Shown piece after piece: positions 26,325 through 35,749 of a stretch of DNA of 64,000 bases. The translations under genes and the position numbers were made by a program. The notes beneath the pieces are model-generated. The model did not search any database. It saw only the letters and a program-made list of their open reading frames with translations, and was not told where the DNA came from. The first letter of the stretch is position 1. Each line of letters begins with the position of its first letter. The stretch comes from Microbacterium invictum (GTDB lineage Bacteria; Actinomycetota; Actinomycetes; Actinomycetales; Microbacteriaceae). Location of the stretch: NCBI RefSeq assembly GCF_014197265.1, contig NZ_JACIFH010000001.1, positions 1,922,001-1,986,000 of the forward strand, written 5' to 3'.

Positions 26325-27883
26325 GCCGATACCTCTGATGCTATGCGTGGACGGTCGAACTTGCCGTTGGGCGACCGGGGCAGATCGTCGCGGATGTCGA
26401 CCCGCGCCGGCAGCATGTACGCCGGCAACAGGGGACGCAGCGCAGCGATCACGGCACCCTCGTCCAGACCCTGACCCGCCGACGTCACCACCAGCACGAT
26501 GCGCTGGCCGAGCGCCGGGTCATCGACGCCGATCGCGACGACGTCGCGGACGAGGCCGGTGCTATACGCCGCCTCCTCCACCTCGGTCGGGCTCACGCGG
26601 TAGCCCGAGGTCTTGATCATGTCGTCGGCGCGTCCGACGAAGGAGAGGAACCCGTCGTCGTCGGCCACGACGGTGTCACCGGACCAGACCGCCAGTTCGG
26701 GAGCGCGCCAGTCCTGCCCGGGGTGATGCACCGGGCGGAACCGCTCGGCGGTGCGCTGCGGGTCGTTCCAGTAGCCGAGTGCGACGAGGGCGCCCCGGTG
26801 CACGAGCTCGCCGTGCTCACCGGGCGCGCACGGCGTGCCATCGGGGCGCAGCACGAGGACCTCCGCGTTCGGGATCGCCTTGCCGATCGACCCGGGGCGG
26901 CGGTCGACCTCGGCGGGATCGAGATAGGTCGAGCGGAATGCCTCGGTCAGTCCGTACATCAGATACGGGGCGGCCTCGGTGAAGATGCCACGGAGGGCGT
27001 CGAGGGTCGGCCGCGGCATCCGCCCGCCGGTGTTCGCCCAGTAGCGCAGCCGACCGGCGGTCTCTTCGGGCCACGGAACCGCGGCCAGCTGCAGCCACAG
27101 CGGGGGCACGCAGGTGAGTCCCGTGACCGCGTGCCGCTCGCACAGCTTCACGACGTCGCGGGGCAGCAGGTAGTTCATGAGCACGCAGTGCGCGCCGACG
27201 GCGAGCGCGGTGGTGACCTGGCTGAGGCCGGCGTCGAAGCTCAGTGGCAGGACGCTCAGAATGACATCAGCACTGGTGTTGTGCAGGTAGGTGCTGACAC
27301 TCTCGGCGCCGACGATCAGGTTGCGGTGGCTCAGCACGACTCCCTTGGGTTTGCCGGTGCTTCCGGAGGTGTAGAGGATGGCCGCCGGGTCCATGTCGAT
27401 CGCCGCCGACGGGGACGGTGTCCCGGCAGCGGTCTGCCCGTCGTTCCACCCGTGCACGCCGTGGTCTCCGGATGCCGGGGGCACGGCGTCGCCGACGATG
27501 ACGACCTGCGCGATCTCGGTGCCGGCCAGCACGGTCGCAAGCTGCGCCAGCCGGTCGGTGGAGGTGATGAGGATGCGGGCGCCGCTGTCAGAGAGGATGT
27601 GGCCGACCTGGGCGGGCTTGAGCACGTGGTTGATCGGCACGAATACGCCACCTGCCGCCGACGTCGCGAAGATCGCGGCGACGGTCTCAAGTCGCTTCTC
27701 GAGGTAGATCGCGACGCGGTCGCCACGGCCCAGCCCGATCGCCTGCAGCTGTGCGGCCGCCGCCGACGCCGCCTGCCAGGCCTGGGCATACGTCTGGGTC
27801 ACCGCTTGGTAGGTCAGCGCCGGGTCGTCGGGATGCGACGCGGCACGCTGTGCGAGCAGGTCGTGGACGTGCGTCCGGGTCAT
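26321..27883 (-). CDS. AMP-forming acyl/aminoacyl ligase (ACP-loading)
   Basis: A complete 520-residue ANL ligase. It carries LYTSGSTGKPKGVVLSH (phosphate loop), YLMYGLTEAFRSTYL (adenylate site), WSGDTVVADDDGFLSFVGR and ADDMIKTSGYRVSPTEVEE (hinge). LPRSPNGKFDRP holds the catalytic lysine of the C-terminal lobe. It activates a carboxylic acid with ATP and probably loads the ACP encoded two genes downstream. It resembles the acyl-CoA ligases tied to exosortase-A-type systems, yet no exosortase or PEP-CTERM protein is seen here. It overlaps the GT4 gene upstream and the decarboxylase downstream by 4 bp each. The true substrate (amino acid or diacid) is unknown. Confidence 0.9.
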   Translation of the reverse strand: MTRTHVHDLLAQRAASHPDDPALTYQAVTQTYAQAWQAASAAAAQLQAIGLGRGDRVAIYLEKRLETVAAIFATSAAGGVFVPINHVLKPAQVGHILSDSGARILITSTDRLAQLATVLAGTEIAQVVIVGDAVPPASGDHGVHGWNDGQTAAGTPSPSAAIDMDPAAILYTSGSTGKPKGVVLSHRNLIVGAESVSTYLHNTSADVILSVLPLSFDAGLSQVTTALAVGAHCVLMNYLLPRDVVKLCERHAVTGLTCVPPLWLQLAAVPWPEETAGRLRYWANTGGRMPRPTLDALRGIFTEAAPYLMYGLTEAFRSTYLDPAEVDRRPGSIGKAIPNAEVLVLRPDGTPCAPGEHGELVHRGALVALGYWNDPQRTAERFRPVHHPGQDWRAPELAVWSGDTVVADDDGFLSFVGRADDMIKTSGYRVSPTEVEEAAYSTGLVRDVVAIGVDDPALGQRIVLVVTSAGQGLDEGAVIAALRPLLPAYMLPARVDIRDDLPRSPNGKFDRPRIASEVSA

Positions 27884-29208
27884 GGAGCCCTCCGCTCTCG
27901 AAGGTAGCGGCCGAACTCAATGTCGTCACCGAGCGGAACGTATCGTCGCCCCTCCGCGTCGGCGTCTCTGACCTGATCGACGGCCGGGACTGCCGGACCC
28001 GACTGCGAGTACCCCGACAACTGGTCGAAGACGGCGACATAGGCCTCGGCCTGCGGCCGCCAATCGAGCACGCTTGCCACCCGCTCACGCGCCCGACGGC
28101 CGATCTCAGCACGGCGACCCGGGTCGTCAGCCAGCGACTCCACCGCGTCGGCGAACGCCGCGATGTCGCCCGAGGGGACGTACTGCACGCAGTCGTCGCC
28201 CGACACCCGCGTCTCGGTGAGATCGAACGACACCGATGGAAGTCCGTAGGCCATGTACTCCATCGTCTTGTTCATGGTCGACACATTGTTGAGCGGCGTA
28301 TTCAGATCGGGGCTCAGCCCGATGTCTGCAGCGCTGAAGTGCTCGGCGAGAACCACCCGATCGACGCGCCCGGTGAAGGTGACGTGTGCGTCGAGGTCGA
28401 GCTTGGTCGACTGCGACTTGAGATCTTCCAGGCAGTCACCGAACCCGAGCAGCTTCACCCTGATATCGGTGCGACCGCGTTTGTGGACGAGCTCGTCCAT
28501 CACGAGCAGGATCTGATCGACGTCGTCTTGCGGACCCATGATGCCGACGTAGGCGAGGTTGATGGTGCCCTCCGGATGCGGGTGCTGAGGGTAGATGGGA
28601 CGCATCTGCTCAGTGTCCGGGCCACTGCGCACTACGGTCACGTGGCCGGGCCGACGGTCACCGCGACGAACAGCAATGGCTTTGTACGACTCGTTCGTGG
28701 AGATGATGCGATCGGCAGCGCGGAAGGTGCGACGCTCGAGCCACACCAGCCCGCGATACTCCAGGTTCTTGAGGACACCGTTGGGTTGACCGAACCGCGA
28801 GATGAACAACTCGGGGTTGAGATCGTGGTGGTCGAACACGAACCGCACCCCGAACGGCCGCCACAGCAGGGCGAGCAGCCAATAGGTGTCGGGCGGGTTG
28901 CACGCCTGGATGATGTCGAAGCGTGCGCGGCGGCGTGCCGCGAGTGTGAGCCATGCGGTGCGCACCCAGCTGTATGCGAACTCCCAGACGAAACCGAGAA
29001 GACCTCGCGCCTCGGGTGCGGGCCGGTACTTGTATATGTCGACACCGTCGATGTGCTGACGTGCTGGATCGCCAGGCCCCTTCGGACAGATGACGCTGAC
29101 CCGATACCCCCGCGCGATGAGCGCCTGGCATTCGAGCCAAACGCGCCGGTCGAGTGGGACTGGCAGGTTCTGCACGATGATCAGGATGTGTGGCGCGAGC
29201 TTCGTCAT
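27880..29208 (-). CDS. glycosyltransferase family 4
   Basis: A 442-residue GT-B glycosyltransferase. It begins MTKLAPHILIIVQNLPVPLDRRVWLE, and its N-terminal half carries VFDHHDLNPELFISRFG, typical of the actinobacterial GT4 type near sugar-nucleotide genes. The donor half has LAYVGIMGPQDDVDQIL and NTPLNNVSTMNKTMEYMAYG with a conserved Glu. ATG 29208 overlaps the upstream gene's stop; the open frame extends further but that part is antisense to coding sequence and Arg-rich. The acidic C-terminal 40 residues are unusual. The sugar is unknown. Confidence 0.88.
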   Translation of the reverse strand: MTKLAPHILIIVQNLPVPLDRRVWLECQALIARGYRVSVICPKGPGDPARQHIDGVDIYKYRPAPEARGLLGFVWEFAYSWVRTAWLTLAARRRARFDIIQACNPPDTYWLLALLWRPFGVRFVFDHHDLNPELFISRFGQPNGVLKNLEYRGLVWLERRTFRAADRIISTNESYKAIAVRRGDRRPGHVTVVRSGPDTEQMRPIYPQHPHPEGTINLAYVGIMGPQDDVDQILLVMDELVHKRGRTDIRVKLLGFGDCLEDLKSQSTKLDLDAHVTFTGRVDRVVLAEHFSAADIGLSPDLNTPLNNVSTMNKTMEYMAYGLPSVSFDLTETRVSGDDCVQYVPSGDIAAFADAVESLADDPGRRAEIGRRARERVASVLDWRPQAEAYVAVFDQLSGYSQSGPAVPAVDQVRDADAEGRRYVPLGDDIEFGRYLRERRAP

Positions 29209-30416
29209 ACCCCGTACACCTCTTCCTCGATGATTCGGACGACCGCTTCCTGAGTGGGTACCCATGAGCGGCCGACCACCGATGCTGCGGCTTCGTGAGC
29301 CCTCTCGTCGACATCGGCGGCGGACACCGCTTGACCCAATTGACTGGCGAGTGCTTCCCCCGTCGGGTCTGCCCAACGCACATGTGGATTCGCGAGCACG
29401 AGGTGGGCCGCCGCCAGATCGTTTACGACCGGGATATTGCCGGCCGCGAGCATCTCTTCCGCCACCAGTGTGATGTTTGTGAACGACATGGCCAGACCAG
29501 CAACGGTCCGGCCGTACAGCGAATTGAGCTCCGCGGTCGTCAATCGGCCATGGAAAGTGTGGGGCACGTCGAGGCCGCGTGGGGCGGCGCCGTAGACGTG
29601 TATCTCCTGGTCGGGGTGCGACTGGTGAAAAAGCCTCAAGGCGACGGCAGCGATCTGATAGCCGCGCCGAGCGAAATCCGGGCGCGAGAAGAACACGATC
29701 CCACTTCTGCGGGTTCCTGCAGGAGGCGGACCGTATACGGATGAGTCACAGCCAAACGGCACCAGATCGGTGGTGACGCCGGTCTGGTCACGGATCATGT
29801 GGTCCAGCATCTCCCCCAAAGCAATCCGTCGGAAGGGCAGGCGATACGTCATCGCCGCGAGCTCATACTCGGCACCGTGGCCATAGAAGAATGGTTCATA
29901 GTCTTGGATGAAATACAGCCGTCGCACTGGTCCTGCCGCATAACGCGCCACAAGGTGGACAGTTTCCCAGCCCGAGGCGACGATCGCATCGATCTTGCCG
30001 GCCCCGTGCGTGATGTCCCGCACCTCCGCTCGCAGGCGAGGCCAGTGTTCCCGGACGACGTCGGCGCAGGCGTTGACGTTCAGCCCATGCTTGTCATACA
30101 GGTAGAGCACGCAGCGGTGGCCGCGCTGTTCGAGCGCTTCGACCATGCGAAACAGCGTGGTATGTCCACCGGAGCCCGGTGCCGGCGGGGTGCAGACCCA
30201 GGCGATCGTCAGGATCGCTCCGTTCTCCGGTCGTTCTTCAGGCACGGGAAGCGAGTCAGGGACGGCGGTGAGGATGTCCTCGAAGGAGAGGTTGAACGAA
30301 AGTTCCGCGGCACCCGTCTTCAGATACAACCGTTGCGCCAATCGCTGAGCGATGCCGGTCAGTCCGACCTTTCGTGCTCGCTTCACCTTGGCAGAAAATC
30401 CGGTCAGCGCGCTCAT
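29205..30416 (-). CDS. glycosyltransferase, WsaF-like (rhamnosyltransferase family)
   Basis: A 403-residue GT-B protein with the features of WsaF-type rhamnosyltransferases. It has VCTPPAPGSGGHTTLFRMVEAL, YFIQDYEPFFYGHGAEYELA, LVPFGCDSSVY and a donor half with VFFSRPDFARRGYQI and MSFTNITLVAEEMLAAGNIPVVND. WsaF from Geobacillus adds beta-L-rhamnose to S-layer glycans. Family membership suggests rhamnose here, but specificity varies. The start is ATG 30416. It overlaps its neighbours by 4 bp on both sides, in mid-operon. Confidence 0.85.
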   Translation of the reverse strand: MSALTGFSAKVKRARKVGLTGIAQRLAQRLYLKTGAAELSFNLSFEDILTAVPDSLPVPEERPENGAILTIAWVCTPPAPGSGGHTTLFRMVEALEQRGHRCVLYLYDKHGLNVNACADVVREHWPRLRAEVRDITHGAGKIDAIVASGWETVHLVARYAAGPVRRLYFIQDYEPFFYGHGAEYELAAMTYRLPFRRIALGEMLDHMIRDQTGVTTDLVPFGCDSSVYGPPPAGTRRSGIVFFSRPDFARRGYQIAAVALRLFHQSHPDQEIHVYGAAPRGLDVPHTFHGRLTTAELNSLYGRTVAGLAMSFTNITLVAEEMLAAGNIPVVNDLAAAHLVLANPHVRWADPTGEALASQLGQAVSAADVDERAHEAAASVVGRSWVPTQEAVVRIIEEEVYGV

Positions 30417-31810
30417 GAGGTCTCCTTCTCGCTTAGATCCTGAGCCGTAGCCCCATCCATCGAGACAGCGACCTCGCGGAGCAACGCGGCGTGACCCTCT
30501 GTCATCTCATGCATGAGCGCGTGAATCGGCTGTGTTGGTGGCCGGTCTCCGTTGCGGACGCGCGCGGCTACAGCTGTGATTGCCGCACCGAGTTCGTTGG
30601 CATTCGCTTGCCGCCTACTACGCCGTCGCGCCCTCGCGACCACGGCATCGGAAACATCTTCGGCGGAACCGCATGCGTTAGCGACCAGCACGGAGTGCGC
30701 GGGGTCTCGCGCCACGAGTTCGCGAGCACCACCGAAGTCTGCGAGAACCAGGGGAAGTCCCATCGCGGACGCTTCAGTGGCTGCCACGGGCCAGCCCTCG
30801 AAGAAGGAATCGAGCACAAATCCGTCGGCTGCCGATAGCAATGAACGCGCATCAGAGGATGCCAGCAGGCTGACGCGTCCGGCATGACGACTGCAGCGAC
30901 GGATCGCATCAGCTCGACGGACCTCCGCCCAATCTGATGGCTCGCCTGCCACGACGAGGCGGATGCTCCGATCCTCGACCGACGACAGGAACGACGCGAC
31001 AAGGCCCGCCAGGTTCTTCTGCGAATCAAACCGGGCCAAACACACGAAGACGACGTCATCACCCAGGTCTGTTCTCAGAACTTCGGCAAGTCGAGCCCTG
31101 GCCGTCTCTCGCTGCTCGCGACTCGGGGTAACCGCCCCCGCCGGAATCGCATTGCCTACGACGCGAATGCGGTCGCCGAGCGACGGTGGCAACTGCTTGT
31201 AGTGATAGGCGCGAACCGTCTCGCTCACCGCGATGGCGGCGGGGGCCGCCGCAAGCAGTCGGGCAAGACGCCGCCATCGCGCCCGTGAGTGGTGGATCTC
31301 CATGTTGTGCAAGACAGGAATGAACGGGATCCCTGAGGCGATCGCGGCTTCCTCAAGGCTCTCGGGCGCGCCATGCAATTGGATGACCGACGGCGCGAGG
31401 TCACGAAGCACTTGGCGGGCGTCGAGGTCGGTGCCGACGACGACGACCTTCAATCCGAGCCCGCGCAGACGATCCGCTCGTGTTCCGGAGTGCGTTGTGA
31501 CGATCACCGGACGGAGACCGGCCGATGACAGGGCCGCCGCGAGGATCTCCACTACCGAGCCGATGCCCCCCACGTCCATCGAACCGGTAAGGAGCGCGCA
31601 ACTCACTGGCGCCTCGCCTGCTCCGATGGCTGGCATGCGTGGTTCGGAGAGCCTCACGACGCTCGGGAGGAAATCGAGCGGTCGCGCGAGAAATCGCCGC
31701 GTGATGCGGTGCACATACCCGTAGCGGATGCGTGGCGGGAGAAAGTCGCTGCATGTGACGACGGCACCGAAGAGCGCCGCCGCCGCGTGAACCCGCGCTT
31801 TAGCGATCAA
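30413..31810 (-). CDS. glycosyltransferase family 4 (TTG start)
   Basis: A 465-residue GT-B transferase. SCALLTGSMDVGGIGSVVE opens the acceptor half. The donor half has VFVCLARFDSQKNLAGLV, VVAGEPSDWAEVR and LDSFFEGWPVAATEASAMGLP with the E-x7-E pattern. The frame is open for a further 560 codons upstream, but that stretch is antisense or out-of-frame to the Wzx gene. TTG 31810 overlaps the Wzx stop as TTGA and has GGAGG 6 nt upstream, which decides the start. It is coupled on both sides and builds the repeat unit. Sugar unknown. Confidence 0.85.
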   Translation of the reverse strand: MIAKARVHAAAALFGAVVTCSDFLPPRIRYGYVHRITRRFLARPLDFLPSVVRLSEPRMPAIGAGEAPVSCALLTGSMDVGGIGSVVEILAAALSSAGLRPVIVTTHSGTRADRLRGLGLKVVVVGTDLDARQVLRDLAPSVIQLHGAPESLEEAAIASGIPFIPVLHNMEIHHSRARWRRLARLLAAAPAAIAVSETVRAYHYKQLPPSLGDRIRVVGNAIPAGAVTPSREQRETARARLAEVLRTDLGDDVVFVCLARFDSQKNLAGLVASFLSSVEDRSIRLVVAGEPSDWAEVRRADAIRRCSRHAGRVSLLASSDARSLLSAADGFVLDSFFEGWPVAATEASAMGLPLVLADFGGARELVARDPAHSVLVANACGSAEDVSDAVVARARRRSRRQANANELGAAITAVAARVRNGDRPPTQPIHALMHEMTEGHAALLREVAVSMDGATAQDLSEKETS

Positions 31811-33390
31811 TGCTGACCTCCGATTCGCGCTATCAGCGGCAGCCTCGCTCCTAGACGAGTGCGCGCGACCATCGAAATCGCGTCGACGAGCACGGGCCGG
31901 GCTGTGAGCAGACTCACCGCCAGATGCACGATGGTGACGGTCAGGCCAACGAGCACCAGGGCAAGAACTCCTGGGAGCTGGGCGGTAAGCATCATGGTTC
32001 CCCAGCCGGCTCCGCCGGCAATCGCGACGACCGAGATGAGGAAGAGGAAGGGTCGCAACAGCACCTTGGGTCGCACCGACAATGCTCGGCCGACAAGAAA
32101 CCATCGCGCGACCGTGGCAACCGTCGCCACCCCGAGAAACCCTGTCGCGATCGCGACGAGGCCCCACCGTGCCGTCACCATCGTGGTCGCCAGCGTCACG
32201 GCATCGGTCACGAGAGCATAGACAAACCACGTACCCGGCTTCCCGATGCCGTAGAACAATCCGTGGTCGAGCCAAGCCGCCACCGAAAGCGTACCGGCGA
32301 GCGCAAGCACCTGGGCAACGGGGATGCTCTGGCTCCAGCCCGCACCGAACAAGATCGGGACGATCAGCGGCGCCGCGACTGCGACCAAAGTCAATGGGAG
32401 GGAGAGCACCAGGTAGACGAGCCTGAGAGCACGCAGATACGAACTGCGCAGTCTCTCCGCGGATTCCCTCACCTTCGCGAACGCGACGTTCGTGACGGGG
32501 ACGATCGCACTGCCGGTGAGATCCTGCACGATCTGCACGAGTCGCTGCGCCACGCTCATGAACCCGAGCGCCGCCGCTCCCAGCACGGCGGAGGTTATCG
32601 CCGCCTCGCCCCAAGCGCGCGTCATTGCGACGAACTCGACGCCAAGCACCTTCCCACCGAAAGTCGACAGTCGGCCGAACTCTGTGCCGGCAAACGACCA
32701 CCGCGGCCGCCATCCGGCGGTGACCCAGATGAGAATCGTCGATACCGCCGCTCCCACGAGGGTCTGTGCCACGAGGGCCCAGACCCCAAACCCGGTGAAT
32801 GCCAAGATCAGCGCGACGATCTGGGCGATGACCGCCGCGGCGGCGCCTTGTGCTGCTATGACGGCAAAACGCATCTGCCGGCGGACGATCGCCGTGGGCA
32901 CCGAGCCGACCGCCGTGATGACGACCCAAATCGAGAGTGCCTGCAGCACGGGTGCCACTGTCTCGTTGCCGAAGACCTGGCCCATCAGCGGTGCCCCGAG
33001 CCAGAGCAGACCGCACAATACAATGCCCGCAACGAGCGAGAACCAGAAGGCCGTGCTCAACATCCGCTCTGTCGTCTTTGCAACCTGCACAATGTACGCG
33101 GCAAAGCCGAGGTCCGCGAGGAGATAAAAGAACGGAAGGACCGTCGAAGCCGCAGCGAGGGTGCCGAAGTCCTCCGGTGCCAGCAAGCGGGTCAGGATTG
33201 CGATCGTGACAAAGCTGAAGAGACGGACCACCCATTTCTGAGCTGTAAGCCAGAGCACCCCGCCGGTTGCGGCACGACCGACGTCCGTTTGCGGACGCAC
33301 AGTCGCGTCGGTGTCGATCGATGCGACGATCGCAGTCTCGACGGCCCATGACTCCGCTGTCGATGGGGCTGTTTCCCGGTCGTCGCTCAC
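31807..33390 (-). CDS. Wzx-type polysaccharide flippase (PST/MOP superfamily)
   Basis: A 527-residue membrane protein with about 13-14 helices after a polar N-terminus of 40 residues. GGVLWLTAQKWVVRLFSFVTIAILTRLLAPEDFG is the classic start of the polysaccharide-transport family. It is predicted to flip the lipid-linked repeat unit across the membrane, supplying the Wzy-like polymerase at 14.3 kb. The start is GTG 33390, whose GTGA overlaps the stop of the GT4 upstream. It is the only flippase candidate in the window apart from the MFS protein, and this supports a Wzx/Wzy-dependent assembly route. Confidence 0.9.
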   Translation of the reverse strand: MSDDRETAPSTAESWAVETAIVASIDTDATVRPQTDVGRAATGGVLWLTAQKWVVRLFSFVTIAILTRLLAPEDFGTLAAASTVLPFFYLLADLGFAAYIVQVAKTTERMLSTAFWFSLVAGIVLCGLLWLGAPLMGQVFGNETVAPVLQALSIWVVITAVGSVPTAIVRRQMRFAVIAAQGAAAAVIAQIVALILAFTGFGVWALVAQTLVGAAVSTILIWVTAGWRPRWSFAGTEFGRLSTFGGKVLGVEFVAMTRAWGEAAITSAVLGAAALGFMSVAQRLVQIVQDLTGSAIVPVTNVAFAKVRESAERLRSSYLRALRLVYLVLSLPLTLVAVAAPLIVPILFGAGWSQSIPVAQVLALAGTLSVAAWLDHGLFYGIGKPGTWFVYALVTDAVTLATTMVTARWGLVAIATGFLGVATVATVARWFLVGRALSVRPKVLLRPFLFLISVVAIAGGAGWGTMMLTAQLPGVLALVLVGLTVTIVHLAVSLLTARPVLVDAISMVARTRLGARLPLIARIGGQH

Positions 33391-34589
33391 GAAGACACCC
33401 CATCGTCATCCGCCACGTGGAGACCCGCTCGACGAGCGACTTTGCGAAGCATGATACCGATTTCCGGCGCCAGGTCTGCAACCCAACGGCGAGCTCCATA
33501 CGACGTGGCGGCGACCCGGTAGAAGTCGGCGAGTCGGTGCGACATTGCCGTCAAGCCGAAGCGTGCGACAGCGAAACGCCTGCCGAAGTCGCCGAGTTCG
33601 CTGCGTCGAGACGGGTCCTCGAGCAGCGGGCGGACGATTCCCACCAGTCGCTCCACCGCCGCTACCACCTCCTCGGCGCTCCAGTAGCTGTTGCGAGCGA
33701 GCGTTTCGGCAGTGGATTCCTCGAAAAGCTGGGACCAGCCTGCTTCGCCTTGCACGACGAGCGGTTTACCCGCGGCGAGTGAACGTGCTGCCGAGCCCCC
33801 CATTCCGAGCATGATGTCGGAAGCGGCATATGCTGGCCGCGGGTCGGCCATAGCACCGATGCAACGAACCGCTGCCCGCCCCACTGATTCATTCACGCGT
33901 GCGGCCATCGCCCGCAGGCGGGGTGCATCGTCACCGGTGCCGACGACGACGAGCGTGGCGACGTCAGCGAGGTCGCGCATCGCTTCGATCGCCACGCCGA
34001 TGGGCAACGACTTCATGCTCGCGTCCAGACGGCTGACGATCACGAGGAGATCGCCCTCCAAGTCGTATTCGGTCCGGAAAACCTCACCCGATGCGACGTC
34101 AGGGCGATCCGCGTCCGTGTCGACCGGCGGGCTGATGAGTATGGTCGGGGCCGGCCGATCGCGCAGATCATCGATGAGATAGCCGGTCCCTACAACCAGC
34201 GGCATATGCCGTTTGATCTTCGGCGACACCTCCATTTCGTAGACCGTCTGAACCCAGGGGCGCCGCCCGATGCACGCGAAACCCCAATACGTCGGACGCG
34301 CCCCTCCACCCCAGGATCCATAGACATGGACAAGTTCCGCACGGTGGCGCTTCGCGATCTCGCGCACTTGTCGGCCGCGTGCGAGGATCGACGTCTTCGG
34401 CTCGTAGGTCTCTATTGCGATCCCTCGGCGCTCTGCGAAGTCCAGCAGGGATGGCCCCGCAGGTACCGTATCCCGCGCGCCGAGGAGAATCGAGTCGACG
34501 CCGAACGCACGCGCCGCAACCGCGAAGTCGACGGCGTTGATCTGGGTGCCGCCGAGTTCGAGGCTGTTCAGGTGGACGAGTACGCGCAT
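33387..34589 (-). CDS. glycosyltransferase family 4
   Basis: A 400-residue GT-B glycosyltransferase. The N-terminus MRVLVHLNSLELGGTQINAVDF carries the GGT acceptor loop. The middle has LVHVYGSWGGGARPTYWGF. The donor half has LLVIVSRLDASMKSLPIGVAIEAM and the MLGMGGSAARSLAAGKPLVVQG region, which replaces the usual E-x7-E and is slightly atypical. It starts the second half of the long minus-strand operon, 11 bp after the DegT aminotransferase, and couples to the Wzx gene through GTGA. Confidence 0.85.
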   Translation of the reverse strand: MRVLVHLNSLELGGTQINAVDFAVAARAFGVDSILLGARDTVPAGPSLLDFAERRGIAIETYEPKTSILARGRQVREIAKRHRAELVHVYGSWGGGARPTYWGFACIGRRPWVQTVYEMEVSPKIKRHMPLVVGTGYLIDDLRDRPAPTILISPPVDTDADRPDVASGEVFRTEYDLEGDLLVIVSRLDASMKSLPIGVAIEAMRDLADVATLVVVGTGDDAPRLRAMAARVNESVGRAAVRCIGAMADPRPAYAASDIMLGMGGSAARSLAAGKPLVVQGEAGWSQLFEESTAETLARNSYWSAEEVVAAVERLVGIVRPLLEDPSRRSELGDFGRRFAVARFGLTAMSHRLADFYRVAATSYGARRWVADLAPEIGIMLRKVARRAGLHVADDDGVSS

Positions 34590-34600
34590 GATGACCGGTC

Positions 34601-35704
34601 TCAGCGGACCGTCGCCCGCAGCGTGTCCACGACGCGCTGCTGCTGCGATTCGGTGAGGTGCGGAAACATCGGCAGCGACAGAATACGGTCGGCGGCGGCT
34701 TCGGCCACGGGGAAGGCGCCGCGCACGACACCGAGCGATGCGTATGCCTCGGTGAAGGGAACGGGAGTCGGGTAGTGGATGCCCACGCCGATGCCGGCCG
34801 CACCGAGCTCGGTCATCACGCGATCACGCTCCGCGACGCGGGTGACGTAGAGGTGCCACACGTCTTCGTTGCCGGGACGCACCGTCGGTACGCGGACGCC
34901 GTCGACGCCGGCAAGCAGTTGCGCATACCGGCCGGCTGCCCCCCGACGCGCGGCGTTCCACCCGTCGAGGCGGCGCAGCTTGGCGCGCAGCACCGCAGCC
35001 TGCACCGCATCCAGACGCGCGTTCACGCCGATGCGGTCGTGCACGTACTTGACCGAACTGCCGTGAGCACCGAGATTGCGGACGATGGCGGCGATGCCGG
35101 CATCGTCGGTCATGACGGCGCCCGCATCTCCGGCGGCCCCGAGGTTCTTCCCCGGATAGAAGCTGGTGGCGGCGACCGTGCCGAGTGCGCCCGCTCGTCC
35201 CGCAGCGCTCACGGCCCCCTGCGACTGCGCGGCATCTTCGACGACAATCAGACCGTGCCGTTCGGCGATGGCGGCGATCTGCGCCATCGGAGCCGTCTGC
35301 CCGAACAGGTGCACTGGGACGATGGCACGGGTGCGCGGTGAGATGGCGGCCTCGATGGCATCGGGATCGATCAGCAGGTACTCGTCGTCCACATCGACGA
35401 ACACCGGGACGGCACCGACCCGCGTTGCCGCCTCGGCCGTCGCGATGAAGGTGTTCGCCGGCATGATGATCTCGTCGCCCCGCTCGATGCCCACCGCGCG
35501 GTACGCGAGTTCGAGCGCGTCCGTGCCGTTTGAGACACCGACCACGTGCTGCACACCGATGTAGTCGGCGTACTCGGCTTCGAACGCGTCGACCTCTGGC
35601 CCGCCGATGAATGCGGCGGACTCGAGCTGTCGCTGCCACACGGGCAGAACTTCATCGGTGATCTCAGCCTGCTGTGCGGCCAGATCGAGAAAAGGTACCG
35701 TCAT
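34601..35704 (-). CDS. DegT/DnrJ/EryC1 (WbpE-like) sugar aminotransferase
   Basis: A 367-residue PLP aminotransferase of nucleotide sugars. VSNGTDALELAYRAVGI, PANTFIATAEAATRVGAVPVFVD and VEDAAQSQGAV are present. The internal aldimine lysine lies in SFYPGKNLGAAGDAG, and GVGIHYPTPVPFTEAY is typical of the 3-aminotransferase group (WbpE/FdtB/QdtB). In the known WbpB-WbpE-WbpD route it would aminate the 3-keto group made by the Gfo/Idh enzyme at 38.5 kb, for acetylation by the WbpD-like enzyme at 45.6 kb. The ATG has TGGGGA 8 nt upstream. Confidence 0.9.
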   Translation of the reverse strand: MTVPFLDLAAQQAEITDEVLPVWQRQLESAAFIGGPEVDAFEAEYADYIGVQHVVGVSNGTDALELAYRAVGIERGDEIIMPANTFIATAEAATRVGAVPVFVDVDDEYLLIDPDAIEAAISPRTRAIVPVHLFGQTAPMAQIAAIAERHGLIVVEDAAQSQGAVSAAGRAGALGTVAATSFYPGKNLGAAGDAGAVMTDDAGIAAIVRNLGAHGSSVKYVHDRIGVNARLDAVQAAVLRAKLRRLDGWNAARRGAAGRYAQLLAGVDGVRVPTVRPGNEDVWHLYVTRVAERDRVMTELGAAGIGVGIHYPTPVPFTEAYASLGVVRGAFPVAEAAADRILSLPMFPHLTESQQQRVVDTLRATVR

Positions 35705-35749
35705 GTGTGCTCCCCAGCACTCGTGCGGACACTGCTGCCCGTTCTTGAT

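Noticed and set aside
24825..27883. Exosortase / PEP-CTERM system
   Set aside because: The ligase, decarboxylase and ACP fit that context, but no exosortase and no PEP-CTERM tail were found in the window.
30413..33499. A 1,028-codon frame on the minus strand as one giant protein
   Set aside because: Only the first 465 residues from TTG 31810 read as a glycosyltransferase. The upstream part is Arg/Gly-rich and lies out of frame on the Wzx gene.
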